64,000 bases of DNA from Effrenium voratum (GCA_963377175.1 CAUJNA010002746.1:675870-739869), one strand, 5' to 3'; numbered from the stretch's first letter, positions 37,532 to 49,262 are shown. Numbers and translations: made by a program. Notes: a model not told the origin generated them from the sequence alone.

Positions 37532-37630
37532 TGTGTCTCTTTGAAGAGTACCCTTTTGGTTGGTCTCAATTGGAAGCCAAAAGGAAACCCACCATTTTTT
37601 AGGGGGGGGAGTCCCCAAAAAAAGACACAG
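37532..37630. repeat. Short palindromic introner-like element (clearest copy)
   Basis: The left end tgtgtctctttgaagagtac and the right end (reverse complement tgtgtctttttttggggact) form terminal inverted repeats. Inside are ttttggttgg and aagccaaaaggaaaccca arms. It lies in the intron only about 35 bp beyond the exon end at 37666, and a related copy begins near 37778 on the other side of the same exon. Confidence 0.65.
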
Positions 37631-37665
37631 CCACAGCCCTTGGGGGTGCCTTCAGAAAAGCTTTC

Positions 37666-37762
37666 CGGGGATGAGCGTGAGGCTACTGACGGGTGGCATG
37701 TAGTGCGCATAGGGCAGGTAGAGCAGGACAGTCCAGGCCAGGCAAACCAGGAGAATGTTGAC
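37666..37762 (-). CDS. Exon encoding a transmembrane segment
   Basis: Encodes VNILLVCLAWTVLLYLPYA then HYMPPVSSLTLIP. The acceptor is acccaag|gtc, phase 0. The donor could be GA (ccccg|gaaagc) or GC at 37662; the GA choice fits the next exon's phase. It follows a W.NL-like cytosolic exon, as the first pore-region helix does in OSCA/TMEM63 proteins (suggestive only). Confidence 0.6.
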
Positions 37763-38498
37763 CTTGGGTTCGTGCGTCTGTGGGTGTATGTGCTTTTTGG
37801 AGGCGAAATGTTACCCTTTTTGCACTGGATTTACAGGGACACCAACAGGAAAGCCCACTGGATTAGGAAACAAGCAAAAGGAAATTCAAAATCCATTCTT
37901 GAGGTGCCCCTGTTTAGAGGAACCGCCTCTTGGGTCAAGCTCCGGTTTGGGTTGCGTCCACTTGTTTGAAGGGGACTATCACAAGCATTGGTCCAAGCAG
38001 TCGGACCCCGCAAAATGGGAACTGGTTGCTCAATGGGCCTGCAAACAAGGCGTCCAACTCAATGGACCAGGCAAGGTCGCTCACCAAGGTGCCGCCCACT
38101 CAGGTTCCTCGTGTTCTGGCTGGAAACCCACCAAACAGAAAGCATGATTTCTCACTTCCTGAGTGGGCTCTCCAGATTATCTGCTTACCCTTTTCTATTG
38201 AAACGGTCCAAACCAAAGAAGTTGTCATAAACTGCAGAGGTAACTAACTTCATGGCCTGTTGGCAATCCCTCTGCGGCTGGGAGCCGTGCAGGGAAGAGG
38301 GAGAAAATGGGTTTCTCGACATGGTGTACCCCAAGCCAAAAGGAAACCGCCCGCGTTTCTTGTCCCGTATGATTCACACTAAGCCTAAGGTTGTAGTCTT
38401 TTCGTTGCTCATCATTCTGGTGATACAAGATGGTGCAAGAGTTAACCCAGTGTTCAGACCGAACTTAGAGGGTAGTCCGGTAGAGCCGAAAGCCGTCC

Positions 38499-38627
38499 AG
38501 CTTTCCGACAAATCTTCCGAGCCGCGCTGGCGCTCATGTACTTCCCACCGCGCCCCTCCGGCGTCACGTGCAAGTTGTGCCAGAAAAGGGCCTCGGCCAT
38601 CCGAGTCCCGAAAGCTGTCAACACCCC
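38499..38627 (-). CDS. Exon, cytosolic segment before first clear helix
   Basis: Forty-three codons: GVLTAFGTRMAEALFWHNLH, a Gly-rich turn, and SAARKICRK. The acceptor is gccaag|ggg and the donor is GC (aaa|gctgga). Phase 0 at both ends, in frame with 38811-38918 and 37666-37762. A second open frame (DSFRDSDGRGPFLAQL) is less compatible with the splice phases. Confidence 0.5.
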
Positions 38628-38810
38628 CTTGGCCCACATCCAAGCACAGAACATAGTATCTTTGTTCTAGAACATAGTATCTTGAGGCGTTCCATAGTTG
38701 GGCGGGTCACTTTTAAGAAAAAGGGTCCGCAAAAAAGAAAGAAAGAAGGAAACAAAAGAAGGGAAGAAATAAGGGGGAAAAAAATAAACGTCGATGTTTG
38801 GTGTGGAGAC

Positions 38811-38918
38811 CCCAGTTTCAAAGTAATCCAAGGGTGTCCAGCTCTGTCGCCCCCGCGCCTCTGGCTCGTACGTCTCCGGGCGCAGCGTGCACACGGCATC
38901 CTGCACCTTCACCCCTGC
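38811..38918 (-). CDS. Internal exon
   Basis: Thirty-six codons: AGVKVQDAVCTLRPETYEPE followed by a segment ending LDYFETG. The acceptor is ccgcag|gca and the donor is ggg|gtctcc. Phase 0 at both ends; polar and probably cytosolic. Confidence 0.6.
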
Positions 38919-39230
38919 CTGCGGAAACGAGAAATCAGCTCGGTTTCCAGCCGGGGGAACAGCCAGGTGTCGAAAAGCTCCAAATCCCCCAGCCTTCCAC
39001 AAACAAAATTTGGAAGCGCCAAACATGGAATTGCTCAAAAAGGAATCCGCCCCCCCTCCCTCCCTCCCTCCCCAATTCCATCTTGAAGGGGCCTGGAAGA
39101 TCACGTTCCTCTTAAAGTGGAATGGCGCGTGCGGTTCTAATTGGTGGGAAGTCTCAGCCTGGCTGTTCAAAATGATTGTGGAGTCGCCTATCCATCCATA
39201 TTGGAAAAGGTCCCCCGAGGCGCCAAATGG

Positions 39231-39333
39231 GTGTCTTTTTTAGGGGACCTCCCCCCCCCCCATGAAAAGGCAGGTTTCTTTCGGTTCCCCTTCAAAAACC
39301 ACCAAAACCGGGGGAGCCTCCAAAAAAAAGACA
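39231..39333. repeat. Short palindromic introner-like element
   Basis: From gtgtcttttttaggggacct to ggagcctccaaaaaaaagac. The ends are inverted repeats, with a poly-C tract and ggttccccttcaaaaaccac inside. Confidence 0.6.
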
Positions 39334-39399
39334 GGACCTCAAATCCTGTCATTCATGAATCCCCAAACCAAAGAATCCCCTTAATTGTTCACTATTGCA

Positions 39400-39448
39400 G
39401 CGCGATCCAAAGGCCAAGTCCTTTCGCGTTTCGTCAACGGCTTCCAGC
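39400..39448 (-). CDS. Small internal exon (3' end uncertain)
   Basis: Encodes LEAVDETRKDLAFGSR. The acceptor is gcgcag|g. The one leading base completes an Arg codon with exon 40147-40250. No clear donor was found; the low coordinate is an estimate. Confidence 0.35.
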
Positions 39449-40146
39449 CTGCGCGGCCTCCACCGCCTTGTCCCTGCAGCGGGAAAAAAAACAAAAACGA
39501 GGCGAACCCCCCCCCCCCCGCCCGGGGAACCCACGTTGGCTGGGAGTTTTTTTTTTTGGGGGGGTGTGCCGGCCAGCCACTTGTAAAAACAACATGACTT
39601 AAACCACGGATTGGTCAAAGAACGCACCTCCTTTTTGGCTTCGTTTGGAAAGGGGAGGTCTTGATCAAACATATCAAACCAATTTTTCCCAACCCTGTTT
39701 CGCGAGAGCAATCCCTCACCCTCTCCACTCTGCCAAATCACTCTCCATGAGCAAAAGGTCGATCACCTTTTGTAGGTTTAATGGACATCCCAGTTTCCAA
39801 AGGCCTTTGGGCGAGTCGGTCACGCCAAAAACCAGCGAAGGGGGCAATTGGCAGGCAGAAAGTGTCCCTACGCTAGGGGTTGCACGAGAAGCATTCAAGG
39901 GACCTGCGGCAAGAAAAAACAGGATGGGCCAAGCGCGCCTACATGAGCCATGTTCAAAACTCCTTAAATGGCCTAATTACGGTCATGGTTCCCTTCACAC
40001 GAATCATTATAATGGTCGTTAAGGATCCTCACTACCAGGTGGATGACCACCCCTGTTGACCCCAAGTCAGCAGGTCTTTTGACCATGCCACATATTATGT
40101 TGCAAAGGGCTGGACCTCAGACCCTCGGCGGCAGCACGGAGGTCGC

Positions 40147-40250
40147 CTCGCACCCTCCGTCATGAAAATAACGTAGGACACCGGCGCCGTCTCCATCTCC
40201 TGCAGCGTCTTCCTTGGCGAGGTCCGATGGCCGTCGGTCGGTTCGAGCTG
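40147..40250 (-). CDS. Internal exon with SYVIFMT strand
   Basis: Encodes QLEPTDGHRTSPRKTLQEME then TAPVSYVIFMTEGA. The acceptor is cttcag|cag and the donor is GC (gcgag|gcgacc); a GC donor at 40152 is also possible. The 'SYVIFMT.GA' strand followed by a helix is reminiscent of the RRM-like cytosolic domain of OSCA/CSC1 proteins, which contains an A-F-V-T-F-type strand. This is inference only. Confidence 0.5.
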
Positions 40251-40555
40251 CTGAAGGCACGTTGGCCAAGCGGCAAAACGGTCAACCAAGCAAACGAGCC
40301 GTGCCTAAATCCTATCAATGATGGTATTCAGACCGTATAGGCAGTTTCTCTTCAGGCTCTTAGCAATAGAATCGCTTACCATTTACTCATGGTTTCCACA
40401 CTTTTGGATGCCCACAACAGCGAGACTAGGGCCCCTGTCCTTTTCCCCAACCTCCCCAAAAGGAAAAATCCGCCTTCTGACCGGTCCAAGTGATGTTCAA
40501 GCTGGCCTTGGGTAAGCTCGGGATCGGAAAGCGGGGGAGTTCGGGGCGCTGAAAC

Positions 40556-40674
40556 CGCCACGAGCCGCTTCAAGTCCTCCTCGGTGAACTCGTGCCCATG
40601 CCCATCCAGGTGGATGTGCCTGAGGCCGCCGAACCAGGCGCAGGCGCGGCCCACCAAAGAAGGCGACACGGGGT
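40556..40674 (-). CDS. Internal exon
   Basis: Encodes PVSPSLVGRACAWFGGLRHI, then DGHGHEFTEEDLKRLVA. The acceptor is tttaag|ac and the donor is gcg|gtttca. Phase 0 at the 3' side matches exon 40147-40250. The T-E-E-D-L-K helix after a strand could be the first half of a small alpha/beta domain continued in the next exon. Confidence 0.5.
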
Positions 40675-41539
40675 CTTAAATATCTTGGCCCACATCTGGG
40701 AGGGAGACAGAAAATCAGAGTTTTGAACTATGCTCAGATTTGTTCTACTCTAAAAGATAGAATAGCTTTGGAGGAGACCACAGTCATATTATGCAGATGA
40801 ACATGGCCTGAAATGGCGTCCGCCTGGTCTGGTTGGGAATGGTATAGTGTCCTAAAGCACAAAATTGCATCTTTTAAGCAGCCCTGTTGTAGGGGAACAT
40901 ATGTTGGACATTCACGTAGGCAGCGCTTGTTCACCCATTGACTGCTGGCTCTACTAACCTGGCTATAAAGAACTGCATAGGCTTCAATGACCCCAACCAA
41001 ACCAGGTCGTAGAACCACCCACCAAAATTGCCAATGGGGCGCTGCTCAGATGGGTTCTTGCTTCAATAGTCTGCCACTTTTGAGGGTGTTTTCTCTGCTA
41101 ACCCTCCCGCCCACATTGCAATGGAACCCGCCATAGGGTCCGTTTTACAGTTGCAGGAAAATTGTCTTCAAGGACCCCCGGATAAAAATTGGGACTTGAG
41201 GAGCGGGTGAACGAAAGCTAGCAGTTGTTGCATGAGATGGGTCGGTGACAGAGTGGATTCATAGGTAGCTTGTGTACAACGAGAGGCCCGGCAAGATTTG
41301 TAGGATGCGGCACGCAAACGCACATGGTGGCGTGGCAAACCTTGAAAAATGAAAATTAAAGGGCCGGATAACCCCACAAGTCTATGCTTATTGAAGTATG
41401 CGACACTTGCATCTGCCGAGCAGCGAATAATCCCAAATCCGAGACATGCAAAGACCCTCACATGCAAAACCTTCACGCACTCAGCTATGTCGAAAACTCT
41501 CAGCACTTTGTTTTTCGCTCTGGCAGATCGAGGGGTCGC

Positions 41540-41840
41540 ACGAGCCGCGCGCGCGACAACATCCTATCCCTTTAGACAGCTGCCAAATGCTGCCCCTGCC
41601 ACGCAAACACACGCTCAAATGCACAGAATGCTGCGCCTGCCACGACTTCGGCAGTGGCATCTCCAAAGTGCTGCGCCTGCCACGATTTCGCGCGCCCCGA
41701 GCCGCGCGCGCGACAACATCCCATCCCTTTAGACAGCTGCCAAATGCTGCCCCTGCCACGCAAACTCACGCTCAGATGCACAGAATGCTGCGCCTGCCAC
41801 GACTTCGGTAATGGCATCTCCAAAGTGCTGCGCCTGCCAC
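41540..41840. repeat. 157-bp tandem duplication, GC-rich
   Basis: Two copies with a 157-bp offset (cgacaacatc at 41554 and 41711) carry ctgcgcctgccacgacttcg blocks. It abuts the Gag-like pseudogene and may derive from the same insertion. Confidence 0.8.
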
Positions 41841-41846
41841 CCATCC

Positions 41847-42400
41847 ATGCTGCCTTCAATCTCATGAGAAGGATTTCGAATTTTGAGGTAAAAATGAGGA
41901 ACTCTTGGTTCTGCCTTCTATGGTTGAAGAAACTGAGGAGTCTGTACAGATACACGTTGGTCGCACCTTTCAAAAAGTACTTCTTCAGCGTGTTCTTGAA
42001 ATAGTTGACTCCTTCATCAGGATCTTGCAAAAGGTCATTTTGGAGGACTGCCTTGTACATATATGCATCTCCAGTAAGTCTACTCTTCAGAGAGGTCCTC
42101 TCTTTGGTGCTTCCACCGTTGTGATGGTCACCCAGTCGTCCACGAGTTCTTCATACCTGAACCAGCTGACTTTTCCGTCGTACGATGGCGGCTGCTTGGC
42201 GGTCATCGATAAATTTAGTGTTTCCTCCGTATAGCTCGGCTTTGCCGAACTTGTATAGGTTTCCATGAAGCCTTCTCCATCTGATGACATCTTCCCTTGG
42301 ATCTCTGCGGAAAACCCGCTCCGCTACCACAAATTGAGGCCCACTGCCCCAGGTGCCTATCCCCGAAGGGAACTGGAACCCTGTGGTAGTTGAGGTCGTT
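41847..42400 (-). pseudogene. Gag-like fragment of a decayed LTR-type retrotransposon
   Basis: Minus-strand frames read PPSYDGKVSWFRYEELVDDW and, after one frameshift, LKSRLTGDAYMYKAVLQ then DEGVNYFKNTL. The shift is near 42085, where RGPL runs into a stop while the other frame continues. The pattern resembles Gag proteins of Ty1/copia-type elements common in dinoflagellate genomes (recalled, not searched). No protease, integrase or RT follows, so only a 5' fragment remains. Confidence 0.5.
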
Positions 42401-43393
42401 GTTGGTCCCTGGATCTATTCCGCAAAAAGAGTCGGATGGTCGTGATTATGCAAAAGGGGCCCTTGAGCCAAATGTTGCGGGAGATCAATGGTCTGAAAAA
42501 CAGAACACAGGGGGAGGGGGGGGGGGGTCTAAATAATTGATGTTTTTCAATCTTTTCGGCTCAAATAATTGAAAAAATCAATCTTTCGGCATTTGAGCCC
42601 CTTACCTTGCTTACGCAAGGAGAAACTTCAGCTAGCTAAAGCTAGCTTTCGGGAAAAGCGTGTTTTTTTTGGGCTGGTCTCGTGACACACCCAGAAATGA
42701 GTGGTCCCTTTCCGTTGCCTATAATGGCTACGGCTCTGCTGCGATTTGTGGGCCCAGTAAAAAGGGGAAACATGCACGATTCTGCATGGCTTGATTCGCA
42801 GAATCTTCGAAAGTGCTGTGAGCGCCAAACATGCCCGGAATCAACACGGCGGATTTCAGCGAACTGCACGTGTTCAACTCTGGCCCGGAGGTGAGGAAGT
42901 GAGGCATTGAGACTCCCCCATCCCCCTTCAATATAGCCTGCTCCCTCCCAAAAGAAAGCGGAGCAAAAACTCGGAGCGGGACACTATGTTGGCTACCAAA
43001 ACAAGTCACCCCTCCAACGCCTACCGTCTCACTACTCGTTGTTCAGCCCGTTCCACCCACTCACCGGCTCTCCCAGCACTTGCGCACTTCAACCTCCTGT
43101 CCACTGGGTGATCAAAGATCTAGTAAGAACATGGGAGGTGGGGGCGTGGCTTCATCGCATGCACAAACTGCCAGCTGGGTGACGGTTGCTTTCGGATGCT
43201 ACGTGATTGGCCTTTGATGCAAGCCTTCTAGAACCCGTTTTATCAGAGAACCTGCTAATGAAGGAATGCCCCCAAACTGAACCTTTTTGTAGTCCCCCTG
43301 ACGGGGCAGCCAAAATCCCTGTTGATTCCCTAATTGACGAGAGCCAGGAGGGTTTGGGGTCCAAATTCTGCCAGGCCGCCACTTGTTCAGGAC

Positions 43394-43495
43394 TTTCTTG
43401 GTGATCGCGCCAGCGAAGCCGCTCAGCTGGCAGCGATTTCGTGGAAGTTTGTCGGGCGATTCGACATTTCGCGACCGGGCCGACCGGCAACTGAC
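43394..43495 (-). CDS. Internal exon
   Basis: Thirty-four codons beginning VSCRSARSRNVESPDKLP and ending GAITKK. The acceptor is gcagag|gtc and the donor is aaa|gtcctg. Phase 0 fits exon 44058-44120. Another open frame (VAGRPGREMSNRPTNF) covers the same bases, so frame choice is uncertain. Confidence 0.4.
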
Positions 43496-44057
43496 CTCTG
43501 CCAGTTGAACCGCAAATGGGGGTTGATCAATGTTCCTGGTCCCCAAAGTGATCATGAGTAACTTTGGCCATTTAGTGGGATATATGATCCTTTTCGCGGT
43601 TTTCCCCGTGGTCATCCCATACGGAGCAGGTTCCGGAGGCTCTCCACGCGAGAAAATCCGACTGAGCAGTGGCTCAGAGCGGAGATACCTGGTCTTGTTT
43701 TGGACGCCGCCTTTTGCATGGCTTCTGGCGATCCTGAAATGCTTAACTTGTTGCTGGCTGGAAGGGAAAATTCAGGCAAGCACAAAGTGAAAAAGGAAAG
43801 CTAAGTTTGGCAATGCTTCCGAAGCACCACCTAAAAGCCACCTGGTGCAATTAAACAACCGTTTGAAACCACTGGTAAGAAGTGATTTGCAGCTTGGCCA
43901 TCCTTTCGGGAACCCTGCTTGAAGGGCCCTCAATTTCGCCAGGGCTCCTTCCTCACCATGTTCCAGGACCAGTTCAGCACAGCGCGGCTACAAAAAGGTG
44001 CTTTGTTCGGCTGACCCCAGCTACCCTGCCAGACCGACAGCCGAAAACGCCCCTCAC

Positions 44058-44120
44058 CTCATCGCCAGCGCCCTCGGGGATGTGCAACGGCTCCCCGTTG
44101 GCTTCATGGAAGGGCGCGAT
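44058..44120 (-). CDS. Internal exon
   Basis: Twenty-one codons, IAPFHEANGEPLHIPEGAGD plus a final Glu. The acceptor is ggtcag|atc and the donor is a strong gag|gtgagg. Phase 0 at both ends. Unrecognised; acidic. Confidence 0.65.
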
Positions 44121-44656
44121 CTGACCGCAGAATGCGGAGCATGTTTTAATGAGTTGAAGAATGGTTTCCACCACCCCAAACCGCAAGGAAGAATTGATTT
44201 CTTCAAATGAAAGATGGTTTCTACTACCCCCAACCACAAGGGAACATGGGCTGCAAAGGGGTAAGACCACTGCGAGAGGAGTCCCACAGCCCCTACAGTC
44301 CGGTTCATTCAATTCCCCCCCCCCCCCGGCCCCTCCTCCCCGGGTTGCCTGGAGGTGCTGGGCTGAGAATTGCGCGTATGATTCTCTTTTTTAAAACGTA
44401 GCTCACAACCCCCTTCCACCATTCCAGGGTGAGAATGGCCGACTGCTTTGCCAATGGAAGGCCATTCTCCATCTGGAAGGGGCAACGGTTCCTTGGTATC
44501 ACAGAAGTGTTGCTTCCGATCCCCTTTCCACGAACCCAACTCGGAGCTGTGCCAAACCAAACGATGAGCATGGACCCCGGGATTCCACCCAAATTGGATG
44601 GATGATATACCCCCGATTGCTTACCTAAAGGAGATACATCAGCTAAACTGCGCCGA

Positions 44657-44735
44657 TTGCTTCTTTGGAGGGTACCCCTTTTTGGGTTGTGTCAAAGGGA
44701 AACCAATCAGAATCATCTTTTTTGGGGGATTCCGG
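44657..44735. repeat. Short palindromic introner-like element
   Basis: Begins tgcttctttggagggtaccc, with internal gtcaaagggaaaccaatc and a 3' cttttttgggggattcc arm. It lies in the intron between exons 44942 and 44120. Confidence 0.5.
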
Positions 44736-44941
44736 CATATGGAGGCAAACACACCTCAGTATGTCATGTTTGAGGCTCCCCCCGTTTGGTGGCCTGAAAG
44801 GAAACCAAAGGAAAATCAGGTCACTGGAGGATACACCAAGGGCGCAAAAGTGGAATCAAAAGAAATCGAGCCGCACAGCTCGGGGTCCTGCTTTGAGACA
44901 AACCCACACGAGTTTTCAAGGGCTGCTGGCTTGACTCAAGC

Positions 44942-45091
44942 CCAGGCAAGACGGATGTTCCCCGGCAATTTGTCGCCGCGGCTGGCCTCCAACACATACC
45001 CGAAATCAACCACGAAAGGAATCTTGCCGCAAGGGTTCGGAAGCTCAGTTGAGCCCATGCACCTCGCAAGGCAGGCTCGGGGAAAGCCGTC
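44942..45091 (-). CDS. Internal exon, 50 codons
   Basis: Begins DGFPRACLARCMGSTELPNP and ends LPGNIRLAW, with a central IPFVVDFGYVLEAS. The acceptor is agtcag|gac and the donor is GC (tgg|gcttga); without it the frame stops two codons later. Phase 0 at both ends. Two Cys lie near the start. No family recognised. Confidence 0.65.
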
Positions 45092-45130
45092 CTGACTTGG
45101 GTTTTTGGGATCTGCATGGAATTCACTAAC

Positions 45131-45199
45131 CAGGAGGGTCTCGGAGAATCCATCATCATCCTGGCAAGTCCGTGCCTGCTCGTCGATGAAATGCGCCAC
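45131..45199 (-). CDS. Internal exon
   Basis: Twenty-three codons, VAHFIDEQARTCQDDDGFSE then TLL. The acceptor is ttgctag|gtg and the donor is ctg|gttagt. In phase with 46160-46233 and 44942-45091, separated from the latter by a 39-bp gap that would be an extremely short intron. It is possible that the two are one exon read through: the intervening 39 bp is open and in frame. Confidence 0.55.
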
Positions 45200-45375
45200 C
45201 TAGCAACAGATTAAGAAAAAAGAAAAAAACACGTTGACTTTGTGTGAAAAAACCGTGGTTATAAAGTGTGAAATAGACCTTACTCCAATCCCCATTCAAC
45301 CAGGCAGAGCCCGCGCCCGCCACCCCTGGAGAACCTTCCCTTCCCCCCCCCCAAGAAGAATAAACAACGAATCCC

Positions 45376-45430
45376 CACCACCACCACCACCACCACCACC
45401 GCCGCCGCCGCCGCCGCCCCCACCACCGCC
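45376..45430. repeat. (CCA)n/(CCG)n microsatellite
   Basis: Perfect cca then ccg trinucleotide runs, followed by cacccc-rich sequence to about 45480. Confidence 0.9.
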
Positions 45431-46159
45431 ACCAACACCCCAACACCCAAACACATCCCCCTACCACACCCCCCTTCCCCTCCTTTTATCACACTGGTAC
45501 CGGGATAAGCCCATCGCAAGGGCTTCATGGGTGATACCCCCTGATACAACAGGCGAAATGATGTGAATCGGATTTGGGGCGATTGAAACTAAAACTGTGT
45601 TATGATTGCAGGTGAAGAAGGCGTATAATCATTAAGCCCTTGTATCACCCTTGCCATGTCCTACAGAACTCCTGGTAGTTCCTTGGCTCCCTCGAAGGCA
45701 AATTTGGATACTTAGCTAGAAATTGAAAGCTGGTTTTGGGAATGAAGGGAGCGATGTTGGGGGTGACCCACAAAAGTGTTCCCACCAAATCAACCATGCG
45801 TTTATTAATCCGGGGTTAACGTTGATTGGATTTATCCCTGATTAATAACCCCACCCGACATAAACACTAATTTACAAAGGCAAAAACAAAACTTGGGCGA
45901 GGGTATTACATTGTATTGCCCCTGCTTCTATTTGAGAATATGTCCCTGCAAAGCATAACCACAAAATTTCCAGCAGTGATAGATTCCCTTTGAAACCAAC
46001 AGGGGGAAGTAAAACATCATCTAAAAAGCAAATGGAAGAACATAAACAAATGTCACAAACATGTCACAAACAGAGATTTGCGGAAAACGAACCGAATCTG
46101 CTGGGAAACCTCATTGTCCCCGATCGCCCGATCGCCCAATTGTCGATCGTGTCAGTCAC

Positions 46160-46233
46160 CGCCGCCTGCGCGCGGTGGGCCGAGAAGTCCCAGCCCACCG
46201 ACACCGCCACCACCTCCTCCGCCAGCTCGGCAC
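46160..46233 (-). CDS. Internal exon
   Basis: Encodes AELAEEVVAVSVGWDFSAHR then AQAA. The acceptor is tccaag|gt and the donor is gcg|gtgact. Two leading bases complete a Cys codon with the base left by exon 49028-49091, and the phase-0 end fits exon 45131-45199. Confidence 0.6.
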
Positions 46234-46892
46234 CTTGGAAGGCGCGGGCAGGGCGGCCTGTTTTCACCTTGCGACACCAACATGAAGAACACGAATTAGT
46301 GGGCTTGTGTGGAATTCCTGTTGGCTTCCGAACAACATCACACATATGAATTCTCTGTAAATATGTGTACGCACACACACCCGTTTTGAGACAGAAGTTC
46401 ATCTTACATCCTCTCACATTCTGGTCCCCAAGGCCCCCTGTGCTTGCCGCGGCGCCCACGAGGTCTTTGATCACCTGCACCATTTAGCTTTGAGTGTGAA
46501 CGACGCCCGGGCGATATCCCGACAACAAGACCTGAACCCTTCCGGAGCCGTAGCTCGGAGATGCTCCGAACCACTCCGGGACCCGTGTGAACATTGCACA
46601 CATTACAAGATATAACGTGACATGGCATATGGCGTGGCATAGCATAGGCTGGCATTTCGCGACACTACGTCACAATTGCATCGCGTTGCATGTATTATAT
46701 ATATCTATATATGTATATACATTACCCCACACACCCCACACGCACACACACGCCTTTTGCAAGCCGCACACAGCTCACGAAATCCCATGGCCACCCGGGC
46801 CACTGACGACTCAGCTCTCCGAGTGCCTAAGCACACACGCAGAAAGCCTGTAACGCATGCGATCGGGCCCCGCAATATCTGTGTGTGTGTGT

Positions 46893-46987
46893 GTGTCGAT
46901 TTTTAGGGGGACCATTCTAAGGGTTGGTTTAAACGGGAAACCAAAAGTGAACCACATATTGTTGCGGGCACCCTATTTTGACACATA
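46893..46987. repeat. Short palindromic introner-like element
   Basis: From gtgtgtgtcgatttttaggg to gggcaccctattttgacaca, with the internal ggttggtttaaacgggaaac. The ends are imperfect inverted repeats. Confidence 0.55.
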
Positions 46988-49027
46988 CCCATTTGCAAAA
47001 ACCTGAAATATCCCGGTGAACTCATCTGACCTCGCCATAAAAATGGCCGACTCGTTTTTTTTTTTTCAGGGCGTCGAAATTTTGGGCCGCGAGAGCAAAA
47101 AAAAAACTGCAAAGACTATATACTATGAGGGGCTGAAGAATTGCCAACAAGTTCCTCCTGACATTCCTGTCATGACGCAATCTGGTTTTTAAGTACCCAC
47201 ACCATTCCAATGACTTTCGGCCCTTGGCTGGGCATTGAAACTCTTGGTATCACAGAAAGTGGCGACCGAAAACCCCCTGCTTTTCCAGAAACGTCCTCTC
47301 ACTTCTGCAAATGGCACAGGCAAATCGCGCGCATCACGGGCTCGAATTCAATGAGTCTGGTGCTCACCACAGTCATTCAGCGGAGGACAAAGGTCCAAGG
47401 TTCGGAAGCTTATCCTCTTCCCACAAATCCTGGAAGCTGAAAGAAGGGATTTGGAGGACTGCAGTATTCTTGGGAAGGCCTTCAGCCCACTTCCATGATG
47501 GTGGGAAAGAGGGTACTTGCTTTTCTGCAGAATTAGAATGGAACCCGAAAAAGACGAGCCATTTCTGGAGGCTGCTTGGGACTCCTTTCTTGGGCTCCAT
47601 GTCAACTTGCAAGTATTCGTGGACTTGCATCTAGGCAAGGATCTCCATAACCCGACCCATCGGGGGAAGATAGATAGTTGCCATCTTGCAGGGTTCCCCA
47701 AATGCTTCCATCACTCCGAAAGGCAGCTCGCTTTGAATTGACCCCAAAAAGGCGATCTTTGCAACCACCCCAGGAGAAATGTACGGAATCCTAGCTTGGG
47801 GTTCCTAGCTTGGGGTTTCCGGGGGTCCAACGGCCCTCGGGCAGACGGGCAGACGGGCAGACGGGTCGGCGGTTGGAGTCCATCCATCAAGGTTGGGTTG
47901 TTTGTGACACGAGATCGCAGGGATCCGGTCGCAGGCCGGATTTACGCCGCCTGCTGGGGTCTCCAAACTGGACACAAAAACACCACACGTCAACTACATC
48001 GGCAAGGATTAGGTAATGGGACTCCGAGATTACTCCCCTGTCAAATTAACATGGAACCTAACCAGGCGGCACGGGGTACCCAGGGTTCCATTTGAACTTG
48101 CAGGGAACTGTTTTTCTGCACCCCGAAGAATTTCCTGGGTGCTTGCCCCTTAGTCGAGGATCTTCCAGCTGGTGCTCAGCACAGGGAATGAGGGAATGAC
48201 CCCTATAAACCATCGCCCGTGGTTCCTTTAAGGGGACCCTGGGTTCATTCCCACATTCCCTACGGAGCACCACCAAGTTATTAATCCTGGGTCATAAAAA
48301 CCTCGCCATGCTCATCTGCGAGAAAGAAAATCCGGTCTCAGGAGAACCCCTGCCGGCCTCAACCAAACCTGCAGACCTGCAATTGCCGCGGGACATTCAT
48401 CCCACGCGGACGCGAGCCGGCGAAACGGCGAAACGGCGCCCCCATGTTCACTTCAAAGGGACTGTGCCCGGGATCCTGAAAGAACCAAAACTGTTGGTGT
48501 CCACTGGTGGCCTTTCAAAGCTGAGTTTTGGACACAAGCATCTGGCGCAAACCCATGACCAACATGACAGTGAAGGGATCTGGGCCAGTCAAAGGGCCAG
48601 TCGGCCAGTCAAATTCTTTCAAGCTCTCGTCAAAGAGATTTCTTGGAGCCAGGAGCGTGACGCCGCATCCCAAAAGACACCCTGAGCTGAGCTCCAACAG
48701 TAACCAAGCAAGCTCTGCAATTGACGTCTCAGCAATCTCGTCGACTTTTCATCTAAGTCGTAGTCACCTCATTACCCTCTCATGAGTTGTCCGAGTTTCT
48801 ATTTCATAAAGTATTCTCATCCCCTTACCTGCTGCCTCATTCTCATGAATCCTGAGCTGTCAGAAGTGGCATAAGTGGTGGTTTCAAAGAAAGAATACAG
48901 CAAAGCTGTTTGGGAAAAACAGCGGACCCTCAAATATTTCTGGGAACCCCTCAAATACACACTTTTAAGGGCCCCACAAAACAAAACATGCACGGCATCC
49001 CAAGAAATCCTCGTGGAATCCGCTTAC
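46988..49027. other. Intron, weak exon candidate only
   Basis: A 54-nt stretch at 47303-47356 has a good GT donor and reads LIEFEPVMRAICLCHLQ, but its phase does not fit either neighbour, so I do not call it. A 10-bp tandem gcagacgggc occurs near 47840-47865. Confidence 0.3.
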
Positions 49028-49091
49028 AGAGGATCTCGTGCCAACGAAGCGGGGATTCCAGCATTGGTGTCCTGACGCAGACCAGGGCCAC
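49028..49091 (-). CDS. Internal exon
   Basis: Encodes VALVCVRTPMLESPLRWHEI plus one residue and one base. The acceptor is gacacag|gtg and the donor is ctct|gtaagc, a consensus. In frame with the putative first exon at 49263-49328. Confidence 0.6.
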
Positions 49092-49262
49092 CTGTGTCAA
49101 CACAGTGGTCCAAAATGATGGCTCTCCTTTTGGTTCCCCTTCAGCCCCAAAAGGTGGACCCTCTAAAAACAAATCCGGGCTGTTCAAAATCGATCCTTCC
49201 TCTTTACCTGGTTTCCTGTGGTGTACCGGATCAGGAAAGGGAACACGCTCCGCCAAACTGAC

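Noticed and set aside
39141..39602. 153-codon plus-strand ORF
   Set aside because: Runs through an introner-like element and homopolymer tracts; no splice-supported structure and opposite to the gene strand.
47303..47356. Possible 54-nt exon
   Set aside because: Good GT donor but the acceptor phase cannot join either neighbouring exon.
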